Assembly: GCF_002101675.1 (NCBI RefSeq) | Contig: NZ_LQOY01000243.1 | Location: 1-58,106 of the forward strand | Length of the DNA: 58,106 nucleotides | Source: Mycobacterium gordonae | GTDB lineage: Bacteria > Actinomycetota > Actinomycetes > Mycobacteriales > Mycobacteriaceae | Reading direction: 5' to 3' | In this document: positions 42,557 through 51,670 of the stretch, in pieces | Position numbering within the stretch: position 1 is the first letter of the stretch | Layout: each line of letters begins with the position of its first letter | Translations under genes and position numbers: made by a program | The notes under the pieces: generated by a model | Databases searched by the model: none | What the model was told of the DNA's origin: nothing | Seen by the model: the letters and a program-made list of their open reading frames with translations, nothing else

Positions 42557-45468
42557 GCGATCACCGATGCGGTGCTATCGAATGCGCGTGCCTGCTCTTC
42601 GGTTGGCGCGCCGAAAAATTGAACGCGTGCGGGACGTCCAAGTTCGTCGACTAAGAATCCCTCGCCGAGTCGGGCACGATCGACCGCCCCGGCCTCGGTG
42701 GCGTAGCCGCCCCATTCCCCGCGATCAGAGAACACGTCTTCATCAGCGGTGGAGCCAGGACTGGTGTCCTCGCTTAGTGCGCTGACAAGCTCTGGATACA
42801 TTTCTGGGTCGATGCGCGCCCACTTCAGTGTCGCGTAGGCCAGTTCAGGGTCTTGAACACGAAAGATCCATTTTTGTGTGACAAACTCATCCCCCATGCG
42901 GGCAAGGTCCCTGAAATCCTGTGTGATGAACCAGATTCCACTCGCGTGCTTACGGCCCCGCCGAGTGAATTTGTGCGCAATGCGTGCCGTGGTGGGAAAG
43001 GCAAGCAGTTCGGCGCACTCCTCGAAGATCATGACGTCGAATACGTCGAGGCGGTCGAACATGTATCGCTGCTCTAGCTCAATGAGCAGGCCATAGATAG
43101 CCATTCCGGCGCGCTGGGTCCCCGACAGTTTCGCGTAGAGATCGGCGTTGGTGAGATCCTCGGTGCTGGGCAAGCCCAGGTTGCCGGTCAGGTAGACCGT
43201 GGCCGGGGAGTCTTCTGGCCGGTAGGGCGGCAAGTGGTCATCGAAAAGCCCGGGAAAATCCTCCTGGGCTGTTTCTAAGCGCAGCAGCAACTCGTCGTTG
43301 TCGGCGTCCGGCTGTGAACGCAGATAGTCCAGCAGTGTGCGGTGGCTCGTAATCCCTTGCCTGGCCCGGGTTTCCGGTCGCACCAAACGTCGGTAACGCT
43401 TGGCAAGCAGGCTGTCATAAGACAGCCCAATCCAGGGCAGGATGTGCGAGGCCGCGATGCGCCCTGCCAGGTGCGCTGGGAAGATCACCAGCGGGTCATA
43501 CAAGTACTGCGGCGTTGTCGGGTCGATGAACCGTACACCCTCGATGGGTGTGAGGGCCTGCTTCCATTCAGCGATTGTGTCTGGCTCGAACACCACAACG
43601 CGTCCGCCACGCAGGATCAGTTCATACGCCGAGAGTTTGGTGCGGTTGGACTTCCCGCCGCCGGGATCGCCGACGACGGCCAGCCCGGTGTTCTTGTTTC
43701 GGCGCGCAGTTCCCTCGGGATCGTGAAGGATGATCGCCGGTCGCATCGTGGTCTGGTCGATGGCCAGCGCACTGCCCTTGACGTTGCCCACGCGGCCCGA
43801 AATCAGCGGCAAGAACAGCGACCACTTATGTGCGCTGGTGGGATTGCGAAATTCATCGAGCGGGCAGGTGTTTTCACTTCCGGTATTGAATGCCTTCCAC
43901 AGCAACGCCTGGGCGCCACGGTGGCGTTTGACAGCGATGCCGACTGTGTCAAGCTCCTGGCGGACCTGTTTGACCGCATCCTCCAAGACCCGCGGTGAGT
44001 CGGCACCGACCGCAATCATCACCGTGTGGTCAAGCTCGCGTTCGGCGGGATTGCCGTTCAGATGCGATGTGTAGGCCCGCGTGCGCGCTAGCTTCCTTGG
44101 CAATTCGTCGTTTTCAGCTCCGCGGTGACCACGCTGACGCATCTGGTCTTTGATGTTTTTGGTGTAGCGGAAATTGCGGGCTTGCGCATCCTGGGGTGTG
44201 CGAATGTAAATATGTTGGGTCCACTCAATACTGGCCTGGGTGTTCACGTTGAGCAGCGCATTCAGATACGAAGCGCGTGGAAAGGCCAGGCCTGTCTCCG
44301 GGAAGTGCTCGACGGTCAAAAACGACTGGTAGCTCGATCTGCAGGTGGGCTCGTGGGGATCATAGACGCGAACCAAGGCTTTGAAACTGGGTCGCCACCA
44401 TGGCCGCCCGGCGTTGTCGCCTTCATCGAAAGCGATGGTAGGGAAATCGTGAGCGCTCAGTGAGGACGGCCCCGTGCTGGCCGCTGGCATCGGCTCATGG
44501 ATGACGCCGAGCATGGCGCGATGTCGCCGATACCAATGGATTTGCGCTGGACTAGCCGCGCGAACGTGAAACTCATCAGGTAGGGCACCACAGATCTGGC
44601 GGGCAACACTGGCGTAGTGCTGAATCGATGTGCTTGAGTCTTTGTCACGCCCGCTGACCCAGTCCCAAGCCCGCCTGCCCTGTCCGAGCGGTGTGCGTCC
44701 CGCGGTGCCAGCATCGACTGGCACCGTTAGCCAAAACCGTGGGCGCACGGGACCGCGATATCCCTTGGTGATCCACTTGTTCGCTTGGGCGATAGTTGGG
44801 ACCCAGTGCTTGCACTGCCCAATCCATGTCGACTTGTTGGTGTGCGGACCCACCATTGCCCGCATGATGGCGTTTTGGTCCTCGGCGACCAGCAACCCGC
44901 GCACTTGCGAGCCTGAGGGCAGGTAGCGCCCCAAGTTCCGCGTCAGCCTGGCGGCTCGCCGGTGGACGTCAAGCGAGCGCATATTGACCGACAAACCATC
45001 GATCAAGAATTCGGCATAGACGCCTCCGCCGGTGAAGACCAGATTGTCCTCGACACGTTCAGGAGGGTCAAAACTGGAGTCAACACGCAGCTTCCTCTCA
45101 GCGGCACGAGGCTGCGAGGTGATCAGGTGAGGTGGCCGAATAGTGTTGCGGGCAAAAACGAGACGTGCTGAAAGAGATGGACGTCCCTTGGGCAAAAGTA
45201 GCCGCATCAGCCCAACGGTCACCACACAGAGCACCACCCCGCCGGCGAGGACCGGAAGCGTGGTTCCGGCGGGCTGGCTGTCGACCCATAGCAGCGTGGG
45301 ACCCGCGATCGCGGCAATGGCCACCCATTCCACCCCGCGGTAGGGCCCGCCGGGCCATTCCTGCCCGGGAGCGGCTTCCCCGATCTGGATGTCGATGTCG
45401 CGGATGCCCGACCACGCTTCGGCCTTGTCGACGGGCCGTGGTGGGGCAACTGGGCCGGTGGTCACCAT
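42553..45468 (-). CDS. virB4: VirB4-like conjugation ATPase
   Basis: 971 residues. Two membrane helices (47-63, 72-93) anchor the N-terminus; a large middle domain follows. The motor domain has Walker A GDPGGGKS (600-607) and Walker B VMIFEE (near 820), followed by FITQDFRDLARMG, the usual VirB4 motif. It powers assembly of the type IV machine and substrate transfer. This is the hallmark gene that defines the plasmid's type IV system. Start and stop overlap the neighbouring genes. Confidence 0.9.
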   Translation of the reverse strand: MVTTGPVAPPRPVDKAEAWSGIRDIDIQIGEAAPGQEWPGGPYRGVEWVAIAAIAGPTLLWVDSQPAGTTLPVLAGGVVLCVVTVGLMRLLLPKGRPSLSARLVFARNTIRPPHLITSQPRAAERKLRVDSSFDPPERVEDNLVFTGGGVYAEFLIDGLSVNMRSLDVHRRAARLTRNLGRYLPSGSQVRGLLVAEDQNAIMRAMVGPHTNKSTWIGQCKHWVPTIAQANKWITKGYRGPVRPRFWLTVPVDAGTAGRTPLGQGRRAWDWVSGRDKDSSTSIQHYASVARQICGALPDEFHVRAASPAQIHWYRRHRAMLGVIHEPMPAASTGPSSLSAHDFPTIAFDEGDNAGRPWWRPSFKALVRVYDPHEPTCRSSYQSFLTVEHFPETGLAFPRASYLNALLNVNTQASIEWTQHIYIRTPQDAQARNFRYTKNIKDQMRQRGHRGAENDELPRKLARTRAYTSHLNGNPAERELDHTVMIAVGADSPRVLEDAVKQVRQELDTVGIAVKRHRGAQALLWKAFNTGSENTCPLDEFRNPTSAHKWSLFLPLISGRVGNVKGSALAIDQTTMRPAIILHDPEGTARRNKNTGLAVVGDPGGGKSNRTKLSAYELILRGGRVVVFEPDTIAEWKQALTPIEGVRFIDPTTPQYLYDPLVIFPAHLAGRIAASHILPWIGLSYDSLLAKRYRRLVRPETRARQGITSHRTLLDYLRSQPDADNDELLLRLETAQEDFPGLFDDHLPPYRPEDSPATVYLTGNLGLPSTEDLTNADLYAKLSGTQRAGMAIYGLLIELEQRYMFDRLDVFDVMIFEECAELLAFPTTARIAHKFTRRGRKHASGIWFITQDFRDLARMGDEFVTQKWIFRVQDPELAYATLKWARIDPEMYPELVSALSEDTSPGSTADEDVFSDRGEWGGYATEAGAVDRARLGEGFLVDELGRPARVQFFGAPTEEQARAFDSTASVIA

Positions 45469-45779
45469 CCGCGGGTATTGGAGTGGCCAACGCTGCCGGG
45501 CAGGTGCTCAAATTCCTGGTTACCGCGCTGATACAGCCCGACGATGTGGGCTACGACAACTGCAAGAGCCACCCCGCCGGCGATTGCCGACAATCCGGCA
45601 CCGGTGCCGCGCTTCCAATGGTCTCTCATACCGCGCACGATGCCGCTGCCCAGGAAGTATGTGCCGCCGACTGCGACGATGATGTAAAGCACTTCGTGGC
45701 TCATGTTGATCACGCCGGCCCCGGCAGCCACATTTGTCGTGTGGGTAGCCAACGTCTGTAATGTTAGCTGTCTAATCAT
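45462..45779 (-). CDS. Small two-helix membrane protein of the type IV operon
   Basis: 105 residues. ATG 45779 is preferred over TTG 45785 because AGAGGG lies seven bases upstream. Two hydrophobic helices (about 28-48, VLYIIVAVGGTYFLGSGIV; about 60-80, GLSAIAGGVALAVVVAHIVG) flank a basic loop. The size and position directly before virB4 match VirB2/VirB3-type components: a pilin-like or linker protein. The two helices fit VirB2 topology, but there is no clear signal cleavage site. Confidence 0.6.
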   Translation of the reverse strand: MIRQLTLQTLATHTTNVAAGAGVINMSHEVLYIIVAVGGTYFLGSGIVRGMRDHWKRGTGAGLSAIAGGVALAVVVAHIVGLYQRGNQEFEHLPGSVGHSNTRGW

Positions 45780-45813
45780 GATCAATCCCTCTTTCTCTCA
45801 ACGTGAGTGATGG

Positions 45814-46740
45814 TCAGTGCGGTGCTACCGCCGTGGTGGGCACCGGTGTCGGTGTCGCGTCAGCCAACAGCGGGATCGCGTCGATCTGGGCAACAAACCA
45901 GGTGCCGCCCACCGAACGCAGCGTCAGGGAATAAGACAGCGATACGAGGGTGTAATCGGATCGGCGCGCCGAAACATCGATGTGCGTGGCTAATTCGTTG
46001 TTATCGGAGGGAGCATCGGGTGGAGTGTTGTCGGCCTGAGCAGCAGTCACTGTGGCCGAGGAGTACGACCCTACGGCTGTGATGCCCGAGTCGGTGGTGA
46101 TAAACCGTTCCAGTCCACCCGAGGTGGTTAAAAACGACGTCGCAAACCCAGACAGCATCGTAAAAAGTGGGCTGTTGGCAGCGATTGGTGCTGAATAGCC
46201 CAGCGGCACATAGGCTCCCGGAGGCGGCATATCGACTCTGCTGATCCGATCAAGAGCCTGAATGCCCATATCCCGGTATACCGCCACCGGCAGCTGGTAG
46301 AAAGCCGTCGTCGGCGGCGCCGACGGGTAGGGCAGTTCGTCGATTTGAACCTTCACGCTATAGAGCACGATGTCGTTGGAAGAGGTCTTGCGCTTAGATG
46401 CCCACGCCGCCGGGTTCGACACCGTCATCGACGATGTCGTGGGCAACTCGTACTTTTGTCCCCCGGGAAAGCAGCGTGTCAAATTCGAAGCACCCGAGGT
46501 GGTTCCGACAAGTAGCCCTTTCACGCAATTCACGGCGAAAGCCTTCACGGGATCGGTCTCGTTGATCACGTCGCGGGCCACCGCCGCCACTGGTGCTGGT
46601 TCAGGGGGAAAGACAAACCCCCACAGCAGGGCGATACCGTTGATGGACGAACTGGCCACAAGAATCACAAGAGCGACCCGGCCGGCGCTGTGGCCCAGCA
46701 CCGTGATGCGCTTCTTCCATACGTTGCTGATTCTCACCAC
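45814..46740 (-). CDS. tcpC: TcpC/VirB8-like conjugation protein
   Basis: 308 residues from GTG 46740, where GAGG precedes the start; the open frame upstream to 46887 lies inside the preceding gene. One membrane helix (about 18-42, GRVALVILVASSSINGIALL) is followed by two periplasmic NTF2-like domains (around KAFAVNCVKGLLVG..YSVKVQIDELPY and YTLVSLSYSLTLRSVGGTWF), as in TcpC of pCW3 and other VirB8-type proteins. It links inner-membrane and outer parts of the machine. The gap to the preceding gene is only 7 bp. Confidence 0.75.
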   Translation of the reverse strand: MVRISNVWKKRITVLGHSAGRVALVILVASSSINGIALLWGFVFPPEPAPVAAVARDVINETDPVKAFAVNCVKGLLVGTTSGASNLTRCFPGGQKYELPTTSSMTVSNPAAWASKRKTSSNDIVLYSVKVQIDELPYPSAPPTTAFYQLPVAVYRDMGIQALDRISRVDMPPPGAYVPLGYSAPIAANSPLFTMLSGFATSFLTTSGGLERFITTDSGITAVGSYSSATVTAAQADNTPPDAPSDNNELATHIDVSARRSDYTLVSLSYSLTLRSVGGTWFVAQIDAIPLLADATPTPVPTTAVAPH

Positions 46741-46747
46741 ATCGTCC

Positions 46748-47830
46748 TCATGTCGCCTGGTGCCCAATGACTTTGATGCTCGACACCGCGAAGGTTCCAT
46801 CACTGGGATCGGTGTCGTGTCCCGACCCAAAGCCGGTCGGGTCAGGCCCGTTGGTCGGTTCCGGGCCGGTGGCCGGGGTGGGCCCACCCAGGATTCCGCC
46901 GAACGGTCCGCCGTCTGGGGCCGACACGCTGGGCTGGGGGGCTGCGACCGGACGGCTGGTGTGCCGAATGATCACAGTGATTTTTGAGGCGCTGATCCCG
47001 GGAATCAGTTTGACCGCTTCGCCGTGAGCATTGCCGGTGTCCTGGTCGACGACCGTGTGCGCAGTGTCATTGAACTGCCACTGCAGCAACGTGACCACCC
47101 GATGCTGTAGCCATGGGTCACCGCCGGACCCCTGGGCCGCAGCAGTATCCCCCGGCACGATACTGACCGCCGTGATCACGTAAGCGCGTTCGATTCCGGC
47201 GGGCCCGAGCGTGATATAGAGCGGTTGTCCATCCGTATGCCGCACGCAGATCCACGGCGATGGCTTGTCGGGATCGGCAATCGATTTCGCCGAAGTTGAG
47301 GCGCCCGCCGGGCAGTCGGCTGAGGCGGTAAACGGCAGTGGGTGATCGCCGCCATCAGCAGGAGTCGGCGCTGGTGCTGCCGCCATTGTCGGTGCGGGGC
47401 CCGATTTGACTGCGTGCTGGCGCAGACTCGGCGAAGGGTTGTCGGGACCTGAGAGTGTGACGCCCAGCGTGGTTATCACCGTTGCCAACAACACGACGCC
47501 AGCGAACGCGCCGAGTACCCACGGCGTAAATCGGCGCGTACGCCGCTCCGCCTCGTGATCTAAATCAGCGTCGGCACCGGGGCTTTCGTTTTCTGCCGAG
47601 TCGGTGTGGTCGTCGCCGTCGGAAACGAACGCACCCGCAAAGGCGTCGGCACTTTGATCCTCGCCGAAGGGTGCGGCGTCGTTGTCGCTGATCGCGCCAT
47701 CATCATCGGGATGCTCGTCGGCTGACTCCCCGGCCGCGCCGCTGTCGAGGGTGTCTTGGTCGTGTTCTGCATCGGCGTCGAGATTCACCCCAATCTGACG
47801 CAGCCATTGCTGATCAGAAACCGAGCTCAC
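46748..47830 (-). CDS. Single-pass membrane protein of the type IV operon
   Basis: 360 residues. The N-terminal 95 residues are cytosolic, strongly acidic and disordered (DDDGAISDNDAAPFGEDQSA). One membrane helix (103-127) leads to an extracytoplasmic domain of about 170 residues that begins after a Pro/Ala linker (LPFTASADCPAGA, later LYITLGPAGIERAYVITAVS). The tail is Gly/Pro rich. No catalytic motif is seen. Together with TcpC and the next protein it probably forms the periplasmic scaffold of the channel. Confidence 0.6.
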   Translation of the reverse strand: MSSVSDQQWLRQIGVNLDADAEHDQDTLDSGAAGESADEHPDDDGAISDNDAAPFGEDQSADAFAGAFVSDGDDHTDSAENESPGADADLDHEAERRTRRFTPWVLGAFAGVVLLATVITTLGVTLSGPDNPSPSLRQHAVKSGPAPTMAAAPAPTPADGGDHPLPFTASADCPAGASTSAKSIADPDKPSPWICVRHTDGQPLYITLGPAGIERAYVITAVSIVPGDTAAAQGSGGDPWLQHRVVTLLQWQFNDTAHTVVDQDTGNAHGEAVKLIPGISASKITVIIRHTSRPVAAPQPSVSAPDGGPFGGILGGPTPATGPEPTNGPDPTGFGSGHDTDPSDGTFAVSSIKVIGHQAT

Positions 47831-48273
47831 GGCCGCCGCCGCCCCGAACGGTGCCCGCTAGCCCGGCGCGGCGTGAATTTGCGCCGGTGATGGTAGGTGG
47901 CCGGCAAACGCTGCACACGCGGCAATGCCGTCGCCGAAACCTTGACATAGCCGTCGTCGCGGTCAGAGGCCAAGCCGGTGTCCTCACCGCGCACCACATA
48001 CATGCGTTCGCGATGAGCAATTACCGGCGGCAGCGGTGTGGATGGCGCCGCCTGCGGTGGGCCTTGGGGAGCGGTCCGGCTCCAGTCCTGCTTAAGACGC
48101 TCCTCGTCGGCCGCCCCTCGGGCGCGGTGTGCGCCTATTAGCTTGGCCGCTCCCCACAAGCACGCCGCCGCGACCAGCAACGGAGCGAGTTTGATGAGCA
48201 GTTCGACGATCGCCAACACGATCGCGGCGATGACTGTCATCAGCACTGCGGCCGTCGCCACAAGCCCCTTCAT
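47827..48273 (-). CDS. Small membrane protein, first gene of the type IV operon
   Basis: 148 residues from ATG 48273 (AAGGGA seven bases upstream); upstream codons to 48363 lack protein character. One long or two short membrane helices cover 2-48 (VATAAVLMTVIAAIVLAIVE, then LAPLLVAAACLWGAAKLIG). The rest is a basic, Arg/Pro-rich cytosolic tail (YHHRRKFTPRRASGHRSGRR). Function is unknown; it sits at the head of the leftward operon and overlaps the next gene by four bases. Confidence 0.6.
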   Translation of the reverse strand: MKGLVATAAVLMTVIAAIVLAIVELLIKLAPLLVAAACLWGAAKLIGAHRARGAADEERLKQDWSRTAPQGPPQAAPSTPLPPVIAHRERMYVVRGEDTGLASDRDDGYVKVSATALPRVQRLPATYHHRRKFTPRRASGHRSGRRRP

Positions 48274-48325
48274 CGCGGTGTCCCTTCGTCGTCTCGGCGC
48301 CGCTAAATCGGGTGGGCGCCTATGC

Positions 48326-48385
48326 ACGCAACCATAAGCGGTAATAGGCAAGGTTGTCCACATGGTTAGACGATAATGGTTGCGT
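48326..48385. promoter_or_regulatory. Inverted repeat between divergent operons
   Basis: ACGCAACCAT (48326-48335) and ATGGTTGCGT (48376-48385) are perfect complements 40 bp apart, with a related CATGGTTAG (48361-48369) between. They lie in the 124-bp gap between the type IV operon and the Xre-like gene, so they are likely binding sites of that regulator. The right arm covers TTG 48380, arguing for the later GTG start. Confidence 0.6.
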
Positions 48386-48397
48386 TTAGGTAGTTTT

Positions 48398-48787
48398 GTG
48401 GGCGTGATTGCACCTAATGATGGGCCAGCGCGACTCGACTACTTCGTCTCTGAACGGCTGGCGGTCCTGCACATGTCCCGTGTCGAACTGGCCCGCCGCG
48501 GCGGACCCAACCGCTCGACACTGCACAAATCCAGTAACGGCTCACGCACCATGTCGCTGGCCACGCTGGCCCGACTCGATGAGGCGCTCGGGTGGGCCCA
48601 CGGGTCGTCAAGGGCGATCCTTGACGGCGGGGTCCCAGCCACACCACCGCCCCAAGACACCCACGTACACACCGTTTTGCACGCCGTCGAAGGCCTCGTC
48701 GAGCAATGCCACTCAATCTTGGCCGACGCCCGTCAGCTGCTCACCGAACTCCTGACAAGCCGGGACCCGGCCGAGCATGCCCGCTGA
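48398..48787 (+). CDS. Xre-like transcriptional regulator
   Basis: 129 residues from GTG 48398 (GTG 48404 is equally possible). The HTH covers about 15-65: RLAVLHMSRVELARRGGPNR then STLHKSSNGSRTMSLATLAR, ending with the ALGWAHGSS block typical of Cro/C1 proteins. The second half is a helix with a potential dimer interface (VHTVLHAVEGLVEQCHSILA). It is divergent from the type IV operon, with an inverted repeat between, and so is the best candidate for its repressor. It overlaps the next gene by 11 bases. Confidence 0.75.
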   Translation: MGVIAPNDGPARLDYFVSERLAVLHMSRVELARRGGPNRSTLHKSSNGSRTMSLATLARLDEALGWAHGSSRAILDGGVPATPPPQDTHVHTVLHAVEGLVEQCHSILADARQLLTELLTSRDPAEHAR

Positions 48788-49595
48788 CATTTTCGACGAC
48801 CAACGCCGAGCATGGATAGCCGCACACGCTGGGATATTTGTCTTCCAAAAGCGTCGCGCCGAGCTGCTCGCCAAAAAGATTCGCGCTCGCACACGCAGCC
48901 ATGTTGGTGCCCGACCCGACCCACACGACGACGTCGTCGCCCTGCCACTACCGATGCGCTCCGCCACCTCAGCCAGCGGATCATTTGAAGTCGCACTGGT
49001 GCTAACCTGTGCGGCCATCGCGCCGCTGGGCTGGTTGGCCGGCAAACTCGCCTACGGACTAATCGTCACGCTCATCCCCGAGCGGCTCCGCGCTTACCCG
49101 ATACCGGCACTGCTCTGGGGCGCCGCGCTCGCAGCGCTGCCCTTGCCGTTCTATAACCCCTCCCCTAGTCTCTGGGGCGAGCTGATCATCCCCTGGCTTC
49201 TAACACAACTGCCCGCAACCCTGCTCACCGCAGCCGTCTGCGGGGTCCTCGAAGGCTGGCTAGCCGTGGAAGGATCCAGCGACTGGTGGCCACTGACACC
49301 CCAAGCTGTCGAGGTTGACGACGACCTCATTCTCGGGCCGACGCTGCCCATCACCACCGTCTTAGATCCACTCCCCGAACCGGGCTCCGCCCGCCGCATA
49401 CCGCCATCCCTGCACGCGCGCCGGCGAACCCCACCACCTATCCACTGGGTCCCCATCCTTGGCGGGACTGCGGTCATCGCAGCGATCTCCATCTGGTGTC
49501 TCATTTGCGCAATCAGCGTCCTGTTCGGCTCCACCAACCAGCACCTCGACACGGTCAGCTCCCGGTCAACCTCGATGCAGCTATTCGCGAACTGA
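48777..49595 (+). CDS. Polytopic membrane protein of unknown function
   Basis: 272 residues. The basic N-terminus (FQKRRAELLAKKIRARTRSH) is followed by four or five hydrophobic stretches: near 70-90 (VALVLTCAAIAPLGWLAGKL), 105-125, 135-160 and 225-250 (ILGGTAVIAAISIWCLICAI). No enzyme motif is seen. Its basic start and multi-helix core would suit a membrane partner for the anchorless coupling ATPase at 50173-51576, but that is only a guess from position. Confidence 0.6.
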   Translation: MPADIFDDQRRAWIAAHAGIFVFQKRRAELLAKKIRARTRSHVGARPDPHDDVVALPLPMRSATSASGSFEVALVLTCAAIAPLGWLAGKLAYGLIVTLIPERLRAYPIPALLWGAALAALPLPFYNPSPSLWGELIIPWLLTQLPATLLTAAVCGVLEGWLAVEGSSDWWPLTPQAVEVDDDLILGPTLPITTVLDPLPEPGSARRIPPSLHARRRTPPPIHWVPILGGTAVIAAISIWCLICAISVLFGSTNQHLDTVSSRSTSMQLFAN

Positions 49596-49694
49596 GTTCG
49601 CTGCTCGGGGCCAACTCTGGCGCGCTGATGCCTACACCGCTTTGCAAAAATTGGGGTGTGAGCGGGGGGTGGCGGCACAGATACGGTTCAAGGT

Positions 49695-49973
49695 ATGGAT
49701 CGGGGTACGACCGTAGACGCAGTTGTGCATCGGGTGTTAGCCGCGCTCGAGCGAGCTGGCCAGGTTTGTGACACGCCGCCGGGTTCGCAGTCGCTCGAGG
49801 CGATGCGGCAACAGATCATTGCCATGCTCAGCGATCCGCCGTGGTATCTCAACACCTCGGCCGGGCAAGTGCTGTTCTTGAAGATCCTGCGTCAAATCGC
49901 CTCAGACGCAAGCGATATCGTGAAAAACACGCGTCAGGACCCAGGGTCATGTGAGGGCAACATTCGTCGGTAG
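49695..49973 (+). CDS. Small hypothetical protein
   Basis: 92 residues, helical and soluble (VVHRVLAALERAGQVCDTPP, then MRQQIIAMLSDPPWYLNTSA). AAGGT abuts the ATG, so the ribosome site is poorly spaced. Composition is protein-like and a stem-loop follows the stop directly. Function is unknown. The 100 bp before it show no other feature. Confidence 0.5.
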   Translation: MDRGTTVDAVVHRVLAALERAGQVCDTPPGSQSLEAMRQQIIAMLSDPPWYLNTSAGQVLFLKILRQIASDASDIVKNTRQDPGSCEGNIRR

Positions 49974-50000
49974 GTCCGCAGCTGGAGTGCTACTGCGGAC
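49974..50000. terminator. Stem-loop between convergent genes
   Basis: GTCCGCAG (49974-49981) and CTGCGGAC (49993-50000) form a perfect 8-bp stem with an 11-base loop directly after the TAG of the small gene. The leftward coupling-protein gene ends at 50173, so this may serve both directions. No T-tract. The rest of the gap to 50172 is featureless. Confidence 0.5.
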
Positions 50001-50172
50001 ACGGCCAGCGTCGAGAAACGCTTGATCGCGTCGACAGCAAATTAGTTGCAGCACAGGCAGATTACACGGTGCAGCTACCCGGAGCTGCCCAGCGGTCGCA
50101 CTTGGGAAGCTGGACGCGAGCACCGAGACCAATGCGTCAGTCATAGATTGCGCCCGTCGCGGCAACCGCCCG

Positions 50173-51576
50173 TCAACCCCACTGCGCCTTTTTGATTCGC
50201 CGCTGAACCGCCTGGTCGAACAGAGCCAGGAACTCGGTCCAGTCTGGAATATGAACTCGCTCGCCAGCCGTGCCGCGCTGCAACAGCTGGGCTTCTTCCC
50301 GGCTTTGGGGAAGCAGTTCCTGCCAACCGATCGCCTGGCCGAATTGCGACGATTGGCCCCGACTCCCCCCTGTGGGCTCATAGGCTTCGGTACGTCGGGT
50401 TGTCTCTCCCAGCCAATGTGAGGCCTGTTCGAGCAAATGGCGCTCGTGAGCTCCATACATGATCAGCGTGCCCGGAAACATCTCCCGCAGCGCTTCAGCG
50501 TACTTGGACCCAAATACAACGTCGAAATGCGCCGACGCCTGCACCGTCGCCAAGATGTTGACACCCAGTCCCGCTGACTCCCCCACGTAGGTCAACAGAT
50601 CCGGCAACGGACATGAGTTACATACCTCGTCGAGTTCCAGCAGCAGCGGATGCGTCAGTTGATGATTGGCCATCTTGCGGCGGAAATGACGCACGATGGA
50701 ATCGATCAGAGCCACCGCGGCTCCGGCGACCGAGCCGGTGTTCGGGGCGATCACAAACAATGTGGCGTCCGGCTCATCAAGCATGTGGACGTCGAATGAC
50801 TCCACAGCGACACGTTCGACCGCGCTCAAGTACGGTGCTCCCTCGTCGGCGCTCAAACCCAAGCGCAGCCACGGTGTTACGGCCTTGGACACCGTGATCT
50901 TGATGCTGTCACGCAGCCGGGAATCCATCCCGGCGATAACAGAATACAGCGGGGCCGCGAGTTTCGGTTGTTCGCAAAGCCCGTAAGCGGTCAGCCACGA
51001 CGGGCGTCCGAGCTCGGGGATGGGTTGGTCGCCGCCGGTTTCGTCGATACCGAAATCCTGCACGGCATCGAGCACCCAGGGCATTCCCAAACTGTTGCCC
51101 TGCGGGCTGGCCGCGTACAGCAGGCATGCCAACGGCGGTGCGGCCTGACTTTCCCAAAGCCCGCCCGCAGCAACAGCGTTGCCGCCCGATGCGCCACTGA
51201 AACCCACGCCCGAGGTCGCGAGCATGGTCTCAGCAACGGTCAGTGCTTCATGGGCGCTGGCGATCGTGCGGGTCGGGTCGGTGACCATACGCCTAACCCC
51301 GGCCGGCCATACCTCAGTGTGCTCAGGCCGCAGATCAATCACACCGGTAATCCCGATATTGCGTCGTGTTAGAACAAGCTCTGCCAGGTCGGGTTTCGAC
51401 GACACCAAAACTTCCGGCCCAGGATGCACGAGCGCCGCCGGGGCCAAAATCCTGCGTGTTTTACCCGTACGTGTTGGTGCGCTTACCAGAATGTGAGGTG
51501 CTGTCTCCGCACGCACGGCAACGTTTTGGCGATTGTAGGTGAGGCCGCAGTACGGGGTGTACGGTTCGTTGACCAC
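50173..51576 (-). CDS. VirD4/TraG-like type IV coupling ATPase without membrane anchor
   Basis: 467 residues. Walker A is APTRTGKT (33-40) and Walker B LLLELDEVC (near 310), followed by GVNILATVQASAHFDVVFGS and the C-terminal block ELLPQSREEAQLL typical of TraG/VirD4 proteins. It should deliver the relaxase-DNA complex to the channel. GTG 51576 is the only possible start: an in-frame TAG lies ten codons upstream, so no N-terminal membrane helices can be added. Most coupling proteins have two such helices and are longer; this one is apparently soluble or docks on a partner. Confidence 0.8.
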   Translation of the reverse strand: MVNEPYTPYCGLTYNRQNVAVRAETAPHILVSAPTRTGKTRRILAPAALVHPGPEVLVSSKPDLAELVLTRRNIGITGVIDLRPEHTEVWPAGVRRMVTDPTRTIASAHEALTVAETMLATSGVGFSGASGGNAVAAGGLWESQAAPPLACLLYAASPQGNSLGMPWVLDAVQDFGIDETGGDQPIPELGRPSWLTAYGLCEQPKLAAPLYSVIAGMDSRLRDSIKITVSKAVTPWLRLGLSADEGAPYLSAVERVAVESFDVHMLDEPDATLFVIAPNTGSVAGAAVALIDSIVRHFRRKMANHQLTHPLLLELDEVCNSCPLPDLLTYVGESAGLGVNILATVQASAHFDVVFGSKYAEALREMFPGTLIMYGAHERHLLEQASHWLGETTRRTEAYEPTGGSRGQSSQFGQAIGWQELLPQSREEAQLLQRGTAGERVHIPDWTEFLALFDQAVQRRIKKAQWG

Positions 51577-51670
51577 TACGTCATCATGGGCGCCACTGGC
51601 CGCGAACGTCTATCAAAGCAGCGACATTCGCGATCGCCGGACGTAGGTCACTGCGGCGGAAGCTTCGGGT

